Notes under the pieces: generated by a model
The model's database searches: none
What the model was told of the DNA's origin: nothing
What the model saw: the letters and a program-made list of their open reading frames with translations, nothing else
Source of the DNA: Ciona intestinalis
Lineage: Eukaryota > Chordata > Ascidiacea > Phlebobranchia > Cionidae
Direction of reading: 5' to 3'
Length of the DNA: 64,000 nucleotides
Assembly (NCBI RefSeq): GCF_000224145.3
Contig: NW_004190423.2
Location: 3,494 to 67,493 of the forward strand
Translations under genes and position numbers: made by a program
Part shown: in pieces, positions 10,870-23,831 of the stretch
How positions within the stretch are numbered: position 1 is the first letter of the stretch
Layout: each line of letters opens with the position of its first letter

Positions 10870-11797
10870 CTAGTTCCTCTGTTGTAAATATTCATCCGCT
10901 AAATACACTGGAGCTGGAACACCGTAGTACGTATCGACAATATGAACAAAATGCTGGAATGGAGGGGTTGGTGTTAAAGTTGCTGCTGTAGTGGGGGGGG
11001 GGTTAAAGTAGTATAACAGTTTGGGGTAAAATGGAGAAAATAAAACCAGAGAAAAAGGGGAGAGGGTTAAAATGATTGTTTTTATATAATTTTTCATTTT
11101 TAAAAGGGGGGTCGCGACCCTCGAAACGTTACACGTGATGTTGTATTTTACTATGGGGCAGCTTAATGTTTAGTTTGGCTGGAAAAGTTAACTTTAATTT
11201 ATGGGGTAATAGACCATCACATTAAATGTGCCATCACCTGTATATAAACAGTGCGTATGCCCATATACTACTGTTAAGATTAAATTAAATTAAACACCAA
11301 ACCTGGGTACGCCGCTTTCCTGCAACTTTTGGTGTAAAACCCATGCACGTTCACCATGCAAGGTCCCCTTGGTACCAAACAATACTGCTGCGGATGAATA
11401 TGTAATTAATATACAAATAATATTTATAATAAGTTTTATTTATGTCTGTGAACACGATAGCGAAGATCAAATTAATTAAAACAACGAAGAGAGAATGAAT
11501 TAGCAGCAAACGACAGTTGATAAAACACACCTATATTAATAAATAGAAAAATGACTTAATTTTTCTAAAAAAGTTTAAAGTTTATAAAACTTATCAACTT
11601 ACGCGAATATGATTGAAGAAAAATCTGTAAACCGCTATATTCATCCGCGTACCTGCTTTTGCTGCGGAGTAACACGTAATATTATTGACGTCATAATATA
11701 AAATAAATAACAAACACTTATTAAGACGTCACTTACCTGTTTGTGATGTCATAAACACTGCCATTGTGGCGATGATTGCAAATATAACAAACTTCAT
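10870..11797 (-). CDS. Small secreted peptide gene 1 (two candidate terminal exons)
   Basis: Minus strand. Exon 1 (11797-11737) encodes MKFVIFAIIATMAVFMTSQT, a textbook signal peptide, and ends in phase 1 at a GTAAGT donor. Two downstream exons both accept phase 1 and both run to a stop. Exon A (11387-11290) adds 32 residues including HGERAWVLHQKL and a C-terminal GVPRFGV, total 52 aa. Exon B (10985-10870) adds 38 residues including PTPPFQHFVHIV and a C-terminal YLADEYLQQRN, total 58 aa. A possible 9-nt microexon (11661-11653) with perfect AG/GT flanks lies between. Exon A has the same length and phase as the second exon of the peptide gene at 16.3 kb, which suggests a small paralogous family. 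Role unknown: defence peptide, neuropeptide precursor and structural secretion product are all possible. It lies just upstream of the MAM-like gene on the same strand. Confidence 0.5.
11430..11535 (+). repeat. Family C dispersed repeat
   Basis: TTTTATTTATGTCTGTGAACACGATAGCGAAGATC start region in family order, then AATTAGCAGCAAACGACAG. It lies between exons of small peptide gene 1. Confidence 0.6.
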
Positions 11798-11799
11798 TG

Positions 11800-12100
11800 T
11801 GACGTAATAATAATTTAATCTTGTAACAATGGAATTCTATTGTTTGTGTTCTCGAGCAAACTCAGTTCTGATTTTTCTAAATTTCGGTTCCACGCCCTTA
11901 TATACCCCACACTCCTGTTACGTCACACCTCAACATCGCCGCTGTTACGTCACAGACAAAACTTGTAGTTCGAGCGAGACCGCGCGATTTGCCCAAAAAA
12001 GCAGAAGTGTTGGTCGCGACGCAGGCATATTGTGACGTCACAGATATTTAATAATGCGTATTATAATCACGTGATGTATTTAAAAGAATAAATAAATATC
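11800..12100. promoter_or_regulatory. Upstream region of small peptide gene 1
   Basis: No exon was recognised. It contains CRE-type TGACGTCA (12032-12039) and related TGACGTAA half sites close to the peptide gene start. Promoter function is inferred from position only. Confidence 0.3.
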
Positions 12101-12105
12101 GTTAT

Positions 12106-12366
12106 ATTAGGTTGGGGTAAGATGGTACGCGGTTCATCTTACCCCACAATAGTTTAAGCAGATATGGACGTTTTGGTTGAGCGGTTCATATTTTCCTTCT
12201 ACCTTTTCTTATTTGGTCGCAAACAAACAATGTTCAAAGAATCATAACCGTATCCTCACGACCCCCATATATACCATATGTTCTAAAACAGCCTTGATTA
12301 TTGTTAAACACACGATTGGGGAATACGGGATTAAGGTGCGACCGGAAACCATCTTACCCCAACATA
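12106..12366. mobile_element. Family B MITE copy, rearranged
   Basis: TTAGGTTGGGGTAAGATGGT at the left, an internal inverted end TTCATCTTACCCCACAAT at 12137, and CCATCTTACCCCAACATA at the right. This suggests two nested or partly deleted copies. Confidence 0.6.
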
Positions 12367-12837
12367 ACCACTCACCCGCAACATAACATATCCACCCACG
12401 CGCGATGTCGTTCCGTCTTCCCCCTGCAAAACAGGAAAGTTAAATATTTCGCGTTTATGCTGCATGGGGGTTACTACTACAATACAAGTACATTCTGCCG
12501 TGCAAGGATTTTAAAATCCCCCAAATCCCTTCGGCTGCCTATGCTTGTTAAAACATTCAGTTCCTACGTTGTTTGATCTAGTGCTACGAAAACGCAACAG
12601 ACAAAAATCAACTCCACCCAATTGTTGTATTAAAGATATATTTCGCTTAATTGGCAGAGTCAGTGTCTTATTGACAAGGAATCGTATTTTTAATAATTTT
12701 ATCATGCTGCAGAAAAAGCGAAAACACACGAAAACAACAGCAGTAAACTGATTCAAAAATATGACAAACTGCCAAGCCCATGGGTACACTATATAAGTTA
12801 CTTATATTGAATTGAATTTATGATGAAAAAATAATCA

Positions 12838-12963
12838 CCCAAAGTAACATACATGGTAACTCGTAAGCTGGCACGAGGTGTTAAACCCGTGTGATAACGA
12901 CTGTCGTTTTCGGCCACGCAAGGGTAAAGCAAGTTACATTCATTCATTCATTCATTCATTCAA
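12838..12963 (+). repeat. SINE 3' tail (family D) with ATTC repeat
   Basis: GGTAACTCGTAAG, CACGAGGTG, CGTGTGATAACGACTGTCGT and then at least six copies of ATTC (about 12938-12963). This shows the simple-repeat 3' end typical of a SINE. Confidence 0.75.
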
Positions 12964-13240
12964 AACGACAGTCATTAAAATTTTAAGGAAACTACTTGAG
13001 TGAAAGTGTCGTTATAGCACGCATATAGTAAAAGGTCATGATCCTTGAGAAACAATGATATCCATGACCCTTTACAATTGGCACCCATATACGTCATCCG
13101 CATGCATTCGTGCATATGGAACATTAATTTCAACGTCATTACGTCATAATCACTTTTATTGTGAAATATAGGACGCTGAAATTAATCAAAACTAATTATA
13201 ACGGATATTTATAACGGGATGTATTTTTAATTCCATGTGC
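12964..13240. other. Intergenic sequence, no gene seen
   Basis: Short family C-like fragment at the start (AAAACGACAGTCATTAAA), then low-complexity AT-rich sequence up to the gap. Confidence 0.4.
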
Positions 13241-13290
13241 NNNNNNNNNNNNNNNNNNNNNNNNNNNNNNNNNNNNNNNNNNNNNNNNNN
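13241..13290. other. Assembly gap (50 N)
   Basis: Run of 50 N. Unlike the other gaps, no duplicated flanks were recognised. Confidence 0.99.
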
Positions 13291-13662
13291 TCTTGGGGAA
13301 CTTTGTGGGGAAATCCCGCCCAAACTTGAACACGACGATGTAAAGAAACGAAATAAAAAAAAATATTAGACAAAAATTTTCCGGGGAAAAACCGCGGAAA
13401 AAATTAGGTTAAATATGATAAGACCGGAAATTACTAATTAAATTGTTAAATTTGTTAAAATTAAAACTTTATTGTTAAAACTTCCGTCAATAAAGTAAAC
13501 GACCAGTAGAAGTGATACTTGAACCTCTACCCCCCTAACCACTTGACCTATTGACCCATTATGGTGAAACACCAACGTCACAATGCTGTTAAGTGAGATT
13601 GATACGTCATAGAGAGATAACACTGGACGGTTCTAGATTCATCTAACAATAATAGTATAACA

Positions 13663-13745
13663 ATTTATCTCTTCGAAAACGAAACGAAGATCGAAATAAT
13701 TAAAATAACGAAGAGAAGAAATCAACAGCATAACGACAGTCGTTA
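13663..13745 (+). repeat. Family C fragment
   Basis: TTTATCTCTTCGAAAACGAA start, then AATAACGAAGAGAAG and ACGACAGTCGTTAT. Confidence 0.65.
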
Positions 13746-14049
13746 TATTGAGTTTTATTTCTACTTAGTTGTATTTAATTAAAACAGAATTAAATAAAAC
13801 ACTTATCTGCTAAAACCGCGTATCGGGTGTAAAAGGACTTCCGAATCGGAACAGAACGTCGCTACTATGACGTCATATTTTAATTTCCGAGATCGCGTTT
13901 TTGAAGGGAATTTCCCGCAAAACGTTTATGACGTCACAGGATGTCAATAAACAATGACATAATTTTAAAATCCAATAGATCGTGTTATAGACTAATAGTT
14001 AATTATAAATATCAAGGTTACAACTATCGAGTATAGACTCATTATATTA

Positions 14050-14356
14050 TAGCAGATGTTTCACCAAGTCTACTCAATCTTTTACAAGTACTGATGATGC
14101 CAACAGTTTTTGCTGCATGTTTTAAAAAAAACCTTAATATGAATATCAAGGTTGGTTCAATTATCGAGTATAGACTCATTATACTATAGGCAACGGCGGA
14201 TGCCAAAGTCCAGCCATACACCCAACCTACACTATATGATGATGTAATGATGAACAACCACCATAACCCTAGTATATTGTAATATAGCAGATGTTTCACT
14301 AAGTCTACTCAGTCTTTCACAAGCACTGATGATGCCAACAGTTTTTGGTGAAACAT
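14050..14356. repeat. Direct repeat pair with a fold-back end
   Basis: A roughly 70-bp block beginning GCAGATGTTTCAC and running to TGATGATGCCAACAGTTTTT occurs at 14052-14115 and again at 14286-14347. The second copy is followed by its own inverted start (GGTGAAACATCTGC), so 14284-14356 can fold into a hairpin. Looks like a short nonautonomous element of unknown class. Confidence 0.6.
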
Positions 14357-14705
14357 CTGCAATATATCAACATGACATGTGAGTGTGTGGGTGTCTTTGT
14401 AAACTTAATATATTGTAAACATCCCCAATTACAAAAAGCGAAAAGTCAATTTCTCCCAACTCCATATAAGGGACAAGTTCAGATAAGGGTGTGTGACGTC
14501 ACAGGCCGTGGGAGTTGTGTGGGAAACTTAATTTTATGAGGCCTAGGATTTAGGCCAGAGTTGCCTAATTACCTCAATAACTACAACGTTACAAATCAAT
14601 GCATTTTAAATCCACGATTTAACGTGAAGCGGACACCGTATCCATTCAAACGTGTTGAACAATAACTAACCATATGAACGTAAAGACTTAAGACACCCAA
14701 TATAT

Positions 14706-15239
14706 CAGGGGTTCCCAAAGTATGGGTCGCGACCCAAACATGGGTCGCACAGGGTTGTAGAATGGGTCGCGCCAAGGTGATGATTCAAATTTATTAAAAC
14801 GAGTTTTTTTCTTTTTAAGCGTTCGGGTTAGGTTTGCGCTGTAGTTCAGCCTTATATTTAGCCGTTATGATGGTTGAAATTTATATGTTTTTTCAAAAAA
14901 ATGTTTGGTAATGTAAATAGAAGCTGTTTTACGCCTTTCCACAAAAGGAAATCGCAAATAAAACTCAACAAGTTCGTTTAAATTCATTGCGAAAGTCACC
15001 ACTTTTGCTCTATTTTGAACACACAAAGACGGCAGTTGGACTACTCGGTGTTTTTACGACTCTGCGCAAGTCAAGCGAATTACGCTGCCGCAGCATGTTT
15101 ATCGCGCATTTTCAAAGTTAATTTGAACATTTTGAACCCAAAATTTTAGGTGGCCACCAGCTAAAGGATTACCTATGGGTCGTGAGATGTTTATAAAACT
15201 CTGATTTGGGTCGCGCTAAAAAAACTTTGGGAACCACTG
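14706..15239. mobile_element. Nonautonomous hAT-like element, 534 bp
   Basis: The left end CAGGGGTTCCCAAAG and the right end CTTTGGGAACCACTG are imperfect inverted repeats carrying the CAG-GGTTCCCAAA signature of many hAT elements, followed inside by GGTCGCG blocks on both sides. The flanks show a perfect 8-bp target duplication, CAATATAT, at 14698-14705 and 15240-15247, the length expected of hAT transposases. No transposase reading frame is present, so it must have been moved by an enzyme encoded elsewhere. The intact duplication points to a fairly recent insertion. Confidence 0.9.
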
Positions 15240-15589
15240 CAATATATAAACGTTAAGATAAATAATCACGTCATAAACAAAGCAATGACGTCATAACCAA
15301 GCCGATGATGTCATAATAAGACAAATAGGGCCACAAACAATGACATTATAAACAAACATCATGTAGCAAAATTTCCGGATGTTAAAGTCGCGAAACCTCG
15401 TCTTGTATTCGTGACGTGACAATCCCCATTGTGACGGAAGTATTAGCGAAGTGTGTGTGACGTCATAGTAGCGATTCTGACTAAATTCTATTTTTAGAAT
15501 TGAATTTATGAATGAAGTTGTATGAGAACGTTTGTTTATTAATCAGGTACGTTGTACATTTAGTAACAAAATTTCAGTGGAAATAAAAG

Positions 15590-15800
15590 TTGCTGGGTTC
15601 GAACCCCGATGAAGGAGACTCAGGACATCGGTGGAACATTGTTGCAACCGTAAACCTTTCGGCAGAAGTCGCAAAAAGCTGTAAAAATAAATTATTAGGT
15701 AAAGATTTGGGAGCAAGGGATGTAATGGGTTCGAATCCAGGCCAGGATTAGAAAACCAGGGATCCCGGGTTCGAATCCAGGCCAGCGTTATAACTTACGT
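15590..15800 (+). repeat. Repeated tRNA T-arm-like segments
   Basis: Three GGTTCGAA-type B-box motifs occur here (15597, 15728, 15769), the last two inside a duplicated GGGTTCGAATCCAGGCCAG. No cloverleaf could be folded around them, so they are best read as remnants of tRNA-derived repeats. Confidence 0.45.
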
Positions 15801-15929
15801 GGAAAAGGGGCATTAGGGCAAGACGGGATTGCGTATGTGGTGGGTGACGTCATATGGCATGGTGATTGGCAGTTTTTCTGTGGAAATTAAATGTATATAA
15901 GTCTGGCATGTCTAATCGCATTTTATAGT

Positions 15930-16012
15930 TATAACACAGGTGTTTTGTTTCATACACACATTGCATTCGCTTACAAGCTACCACGTACGCAAATTTGTGA
16001 GTGATTGCTTTT
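15930..16012 (-). repeat. Family D unit (reverse)
   Basis: Contains TTATAACACAGGTGTTTTGT, TTCATACAC and TTACAAGCTACCACGTACG, the reverse complement of the SINE 3' part. Confidence 0.65.
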
Positions 16013-16084
16013 AGGGGGGATTTCTATAACCTATGAAACGTCCCATTGGGAGGTGACATATTACTCTGTGACATGCACAAAAAA

Positions 16085-16245
16085 ATACGTTTTTTTTAAT
16101 ATATTCCGATTTCGTAGTAAACAAAGAACATTCAAAAAGTTATAAAACCGTATCCTCACGACTCCCATTGACCGTTGTTAATTGTCTAAAACACGAACAG
16201 GATATTTGAATATTATGTGCTAAAGGTGTCCCATCTTACCCCAGT
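16085..16245. mobile_element. Family B MITE fragment
   Basis: Right two-thirds of a copy: AAACAAAGAACATTCAA, CGTATCCTCACGACTCCCAT and terminal GGTGTCCCATCTTACCCCAG. Confidence 0.65.
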
Positions 16246-16275
16246 TAAAAAAATGTGGATGTTAAACCCAAAGTT

Positions 16276-16484
16276 CTATTTAGTTACCTGTGGGTTTTGG
16301 AGCAAATATTGAAACCGCTTCCATTTAAGAGGAGTCCATCTAAAGTTGGATCTTCGTGTTCGAGTTACAACGGCTGTGAAAATACATGGTTAATATAAAA
16401 TCTTATTTAGAATACACAAAGTCTCTTACCTGTTTGTGTGGCGGCAATCAATGCAATGCACATGAAGACGACGGCGACTTTCAT
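16276..16484 (-). CDS. Small cationic secreted peptide gene 2
   Basis: Two exons on the minus strand: 16484-16430 and 16373-16276, joined in phase 1 across a GTAAGA...ACAG intron. Exon 1 encodes the 18-residue signal peptide MKVAVVFMCIALIAATQT. The remaining 32 residues contain eight Arg/Lys and no Asp or Glu, two Trp, a dibasic RR at residues 25-26 that could be a processing site, and an amphipathic-looking stretch PLKWKRFQYLLQ. Total 50 aa. Short, signal-bearing, Trp-containing and strongly cationic products are typical of antimicrobial peptides, but a neuropeptide precursor is also possible; no known family was recognised. Signal exon, splice phase and second-exon length match peptide gene 1 at 11.3-11.8 kb. 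A donor-like CAG|GTAACT just before the stop means a further exon cannot be excluded. Confidence 0.5.
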
Positions 16485-17330
16485 TTTAATTTAATTAATT
16501 TGTTGAGCTTTATTTTTAAAAAACTGTTGAATTTTTTTCTGTTAAAATAATAAACCAAAAGTTATATTTTAAGTTTTAGTTTTCAAAAAATAATCCAAAA
16601 ATTTAAATAATTCTGGTTAAATTTTTTAACTATTAAGAGTAAAATAAATTTTACTGCGAATTCAAGTTTTTTCCTAAACTTTTCTGTCTGCGTCTCGAGC
16701 CTCGAAACTTTTAGACTGCCGATCCGAGGTTCTGGTTTCCAATTTATATCTGTCTGGTTCCTGTTACACGACATAAGCGCGTGTATGATGTAACAATGCA
16801 TGCCGTTTCTCATTGGTCTAACAGGAACCATGTGTATGAACCGATAACCCTATTCTTAAGTAAGAAAGACAGATATTGATTGTCAAAATGAACTACCGTT
16901 CGTCTAAAATCTCACAGACAAATTTATCAATTATTAAAACGGGAAAATCACCTACGAACTCACGCAACTCTGGATAATTGATCTATACCGTGTTACTGGA
17001 TCGTTATTTATGTAAATATCATGGTTACAACACAACGTAAACCATGGACGTGTTACAACACAACGTAAACGTAAAAGTTACAACACAACGTAAACCATGG
17101 ACGTGGGTTTTGTCAACGGGATATTTTGGATTTTGGCTTGCATACACCGTGTGTAGAGGATACTAAATATTCTGTTAATCAACAGATTCAATTGTTGTGC
17201 ATGAATTGCAATAAATGCTTATTATGACACCACAACAATTGTTGCGTGCAGACAAAACACAATACGTGTTATGACGTAATATTTAAAAACTGTTTACAAG
17301 AATTAACATTTTTTCACCTAATTCAACTCA
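16485..17330. other. Intergenic sequence with short direct repeats
   Basis: No exon recognised. 17020-17105 repeats the block ACAACACAACGTAAACCATG with GGACGTG two to three times. The rest is AT-rich. Confidence 0.4.
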
Positions 17331-17334
17331 TTTC

Positions 17335-17482
17335 TCTTTTCGCGTCCGATTTAGTAATAAACAAATAATATTAACATAAATATATAACAGTGTCCTAACA
17401 GCTCTAAAAGAGCGTGTTAATTGTTAAACATGATCAGGAAATATGGGATATTATATGCTAATGGTATCCGTCTTACCCCACA
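17335..17482. mobile_element. Family B MITE fragment
   Basis: Has ATTTAGTAATAAACAAA, AACATGATCAGGAAATATGG and the terminal CCGTCTTACCCCACAT. Confidence 0.6.
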
Positions 17483-18369
17483 TGACTGACAGTGCAATCA
17501 AAATAAACGGCAATATTTCGTCACAAAATATTTCCAAACATTGTCAATCCAAATCGAATTATTGCGTGACAATGGGGATTTTCGGTTGCATAATATCGGT
17601 TTGTGACGTCATAATCCCAGGGAAAACGTGAAATGTTTTCGAAGGAAAAGCGCCGACGATTTAATTGTTTATTTCCCGCGTAGTCATTAAAAAATTGATG
17701 TTCAGTTTTGAATTAAAGCACGCTGCAACATGTATGACGTAATATTTAAATGCAAAAATGCTTTAACTGAAGCGTGTTTCAATGACTGTCGTTTTGCCGC
17801 TATATTCTTTTTTTTTCAGTTTAAATATTTGTTATTCTTTGCTATATACCGTTAACGAAGAGGAAAATAAAAGTTAATATAAATATATTATCATTATATT
17901 ATATAGCAGTAAGACGCATGGGCGGCAGTAACCGAAACTCGTTTTAACGAAAAGCAAAATATTCCTCTATATGACGTCATCGAAAGTAAGTTTGGAAGTT
18001 TCGTTGGTGCCGTGTGCAAAAGGAGTTAAACCTTATAATAGATGTCGCTGTTATTTCAGCACGGGACGGTATGTATTGTTACTATATACAGTATGACATC
18101 ATAGTTAAACAATCGCGACACGCGATTGAACCGAAACTTCCAAACAAAGTCAAAATTTTTGCAAAGTCAACAAGTATGTCACGTGATGAAACTATAGCGG
18201 TCGCGAAATAACCCGGAAATTTCATTGCCCGTTTATTATTACATCACATTAAGCAAAAATACCAACAGCGTTGTGACGTCACAACCTAAATTGCTTTGTG
18301 ATTGTTTTGCAATGGTTGTTGCAAGTGTTACGTCATAATATCTGTTTCATACCACAAGTGCATTTTGTA
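17483..18369. other. Intergenic sequence rich in CRE motifs
   Basis: No gene recognised; short open frames lack splice or protein support. Perfect TGACGTCA sites occur near 17605, 17971 and 18275. Confidence 0.4.
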
Positions 18370-18561
18370 TAGTGGGGTGGGGGAAGATGGGACAACTTTT
18401 CATTCTATTTACACGTCCCATTTGGTAGTAAACGAAGAAAATTTAAAGAATTATAAAACCGTATCCTCACGACTCCCATAGACCGTTGTCATTTGTTCAA
18501 AACACGATTAGGATATTTGGAAATTATGTGCTAAAGGTGTCCCATCTTCCCCACCCTACTA
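18370..18561. mobile_element. Family B MITE copy, near complete
   Basis: Left end TAGTGGGGTGGGGGAAGATG, right end CATCTTCCCCACCCTACTA, about 192 bp. A good representative of the family, with inverted termini of about 25 bp. Confidence 0.85.
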
Positions 18562-18710
18562 TACAACGTACAAGTTGTGCAACAACATTACCAACACATA
18601 ACTTTATATAGAGGGGTGGTGGTGCGAGTATATATTATGCCGTATAATAACTGCCATGAATCCCATGAACCCTACCCTGATCTAACGCTCATGAAGTTAC
18701 ATTACATAAT

Positions 18711-18830
18711 GCTATTTATCTCTTCGAAAACGATAGCGAAGATCGGAACAATTAAACAACAAAGAGAGGGTAATCAACCCAAAAACGACAGTCCTTAAAA
18801 CAAGCTACGGGTAAAAAGGTTCTTGAAAAT
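18711..18830 (+). repeat. Family C dispersed repeat
   Basis: ATTTATCTCTTCGAAAACGA, TAGCGAAGATCGG, CAGTCCTTAAAACAAGCTAC in family order. Confidence 0.7.
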
Positions 18831-19359
18831 AATAGTCTGGACCAAGTTTTACAAAATACGTAACGTCCCATTTGAATACATGATGCAATTTTTGTCGAAA
18901 TATCTGTTTTGGCAGAACTTAGACCGAGTAAGCTGAACTCGTTGCAGCGTAACGAAAAATCGAAATTGGAATATTGCCGCAGTTGGCCCATTTCCCCGAC
19001 ACCCGGGATGCAGTCACGATTTTAGGAGAATTTGGACCGAGTAGGCGGATTGTTGCTTCCCTGGACACAGGGGAACATATGTATCAGACACCTCGGCAGC
19101 GGGCATGGGGTGCGCGTTTAAATGTCTGCTGGTTTACCAACAATTTTCACGTTTCACTAAAATTTCGTGCCCAACTTTCTACCTGTTTGTTCTTTCACAA
19201 TCGCGCTTCATGACGTAACATTTCACGATTGTTACGCGTGATTATAAATCATGACAAGGATTGTGAGAAAACAATCGGCGTTGTTCAAAACATCCGGCTG
19301 GGAAAATACATGCAAATATCTAAACACGATGTAACTTGAATGAGTAAATGTAACTTATT

Positions 19360-19475
19360 TATCCTTGCATGGCGGGGCAACAACAGTCGTTATAACACAG
19401 GTGTTCTGTTTCATACACCTCGTGCCCGCTTACGTCTTATACGAGTTACTACGTATGTAATTTTGTGGGTGATTG
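19360..19475 (-). repeat. Family D unit / SINE tail (reverse)
   Basis: TTATTTATCCTTGCATGGCG, AACACAGGTGTTCTGTTTCA and ACTACGTATGTAATTTTGTG read in reverse family order. Confidence 0.7.
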
Positions 19476-19827
19476 TTTTTTTCTGTAATTAACCACTTTG
19501 TCATGTAAACGTCATAAATATCTCGTATTGCAGAACAATGCTAAATGCGGTTAATTATTACATGACAAACATGATTGTTCGGTCATTAGGGGTCGTCTGT
19601 TACGTCTAATGTCTAGTCTACCAATATATTCTTAGAACGGAAAAATATAACACGGCCCATAACCGGTTCGTCTGTATATTATAAATGATGTCAACACCCA
19701 AATACAGTGCGCATGTTTCCTTAAAATTTAACACAGCGTAAACGTGCGGCGTCACGACACGAATGGTAAGTTTCCCGGCGCCGTGACACAGTTTGTTAGC
19801 GCCTGCGTCTAGTATGGATATGGACTG

Positions 19828-20125
19828 AGGCTTGATGCTGCTACCATTGTGGACGTATATGTCCTTGGGCGAGACACTTAACGAAATTTGCTCCAACCCA
19901 GTGGTCACTAATTGGTTGTCCAAATTATCATTTACAAAAAACTATTCACTTAAACTTACATACATGGCAACTCAGGCACGATGGAACAGAACACCCATGT
20001 TTGCCCCGCCATGCGAGGTTAAATAAGTTACATATATACGTGGTAACTCGTAAGCGGGCACGAGGTGTATGAAACAGAACACCCATGTTATAACGACTGT
20101 TGTTGCTCCGCCACGGGAGCAAAAA
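19828..20125 (+). repeat. Family A SINE, centre plus tail
   Basis: Runs from GATGCTGCTACCATTGTGG through CCTTGGGCGAGACACTTAAC and CAACCCAGTGGTCACTAATT into family D units (CACGAGGTGTATGAAACAGA, CATGTTATAACGACTGTTGT). It shows the order centre then tail in one element. Confidence 0.75.
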
Positions 20126-20403
20126 AAAGTTAAACTCGTTTATATATTTCGCGTCTATTATTTGATAAGTGGAACACAAAACAACCCGATCTTTACTGAC
20201 GTCTAACGGCAATAAAATAATGCTGACGCGGCAAATTTTTAATAGCTCGTGAGCGACGTCTAGCGGGTAAACTTTTGACATAAAACCAAAGTAAACAAAA
20301 ACTTTCTTGGTAAACAGCTGAAGGCACTGGAACACGTCTGTTATAACGACGGTCGTTGGTCCGCCACACTAGATAAATAAGTCGCATTTATTTAAAGTAA
20401 ACA

Positions 20404-20525
20404 GGGTGTTAGTGAAGAGTCCCCCCCTCTTTTTTGCTAACCCCTAACCATCAACACCTAACCTGGGGGTTAGTGGTTAATGGTTAGCAAATAAGGTGGG
20501 GGGGGTGGATTCTTCACTAGCACCC
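20404..20525. mobile_element. Fold-back element (MITE-like hairpin) upstream of bdh2
   Basis: Outer arms GGGTGTTAGTGAAGAGTC and GATTCTTCACTAGCACCC are inverted repeats. Inside them a polyC/polyG pair and a GCTAACCCCTAACCA / TGGTTAGC pair continue the hairpin, so nearly all of the 122 bp can pair. It ends about 37 bp before the bdh2 start codon. A partial relative is seen at about 43430-43500. Confidence 0.75.
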
Positions 20526-20562
20526 AGTTGTAATATTTGGGTCATTTCTTTAGGCGAAGAAG

Positions 20563-23303
<2,741 letters not shown>

Positions 23304-23424
23304 TGACGTAATAATCAACTTTCTTAATTATTATGCAATAATCTGTATCATTTAACGTCACTCATAGTATTAATCATTTAATAAATATTATGTATAGTAT
23401 GTTGTGTTTATGTTTGTGACACGG

Positions 23425-23655
23425 AGGTAATGGGTTCGAGGCTCGTCGCTGCTACCATTGTGGGCGCATGTGTTCTTAGGCAAGACACTTAACAGCAATT
23501 ACTTCAACCCAGTGGTCACTAAAAAAAACCTAAAAAACAATCACCCACAAAGTAACATACATAGTAACTCGTAACCTGGCACGAGGTGCTAAACCCGTGT
23601 GATAACGACTGTCGTTTTCCGGCCACGCGAGGATAAAGTAAGTTACATTACATCC
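23425..23655 (+). repeat. Family A SINE with tRNA-like head
   Basis: GGGTTCGAGGCTCGTCGCTG carries a B-box-like GGTTCGA motif. Then ACCATTGTGGGCG, AGGCAAGACACTTAACAGC and a family D tail (GGTAACTCGTAACC, CGTGTGATAACGACTGTCG) ending AGTTACATTACAT. Confidence 0.75.
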
Positions 23656-23671
23656 ACGATAAAATAAGTTA

Positions 23672-23831
23672 TAGTAGGGTGGGGGGAGACGGGACACCTT
23701 TAGCACATAATTTCCAAATATCCTGGGAGTTGTGAGATAACGGTTTTATATTTCTTTAAAAATTCTTTGTTTATAATAAATGGGACGAGAAAATAAAACG
23801 AAAAGGTGTCCCATCTTCCCCCGTCCTACTA
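23672..23831. mobile_element. Family B MITE copy
   Basis: Left end TAGTAGGGTGGGGGGAGACG, right end CATCTTCCCCCGTCCTACTA. Confidence 0.8.

Noticed and set aside
12177..12789. Several overlapping 60-90-residue frames
   Set aside because: They cover a MITE and AT-rich sequence, differ by frame and lack conserved motifs.
15590..15800. tRNA genes suggested by GGTTCGAA motifs
   Set aside because: No acceptor or anticodon stems could be formed around the T-arm-like motifs.
18974..19213. 79-residue plus-strand frame
   Set aside because: Contains the family E repeat signature (CCCCGACACCCGGGATGC); no splice sites or recognisable protein.
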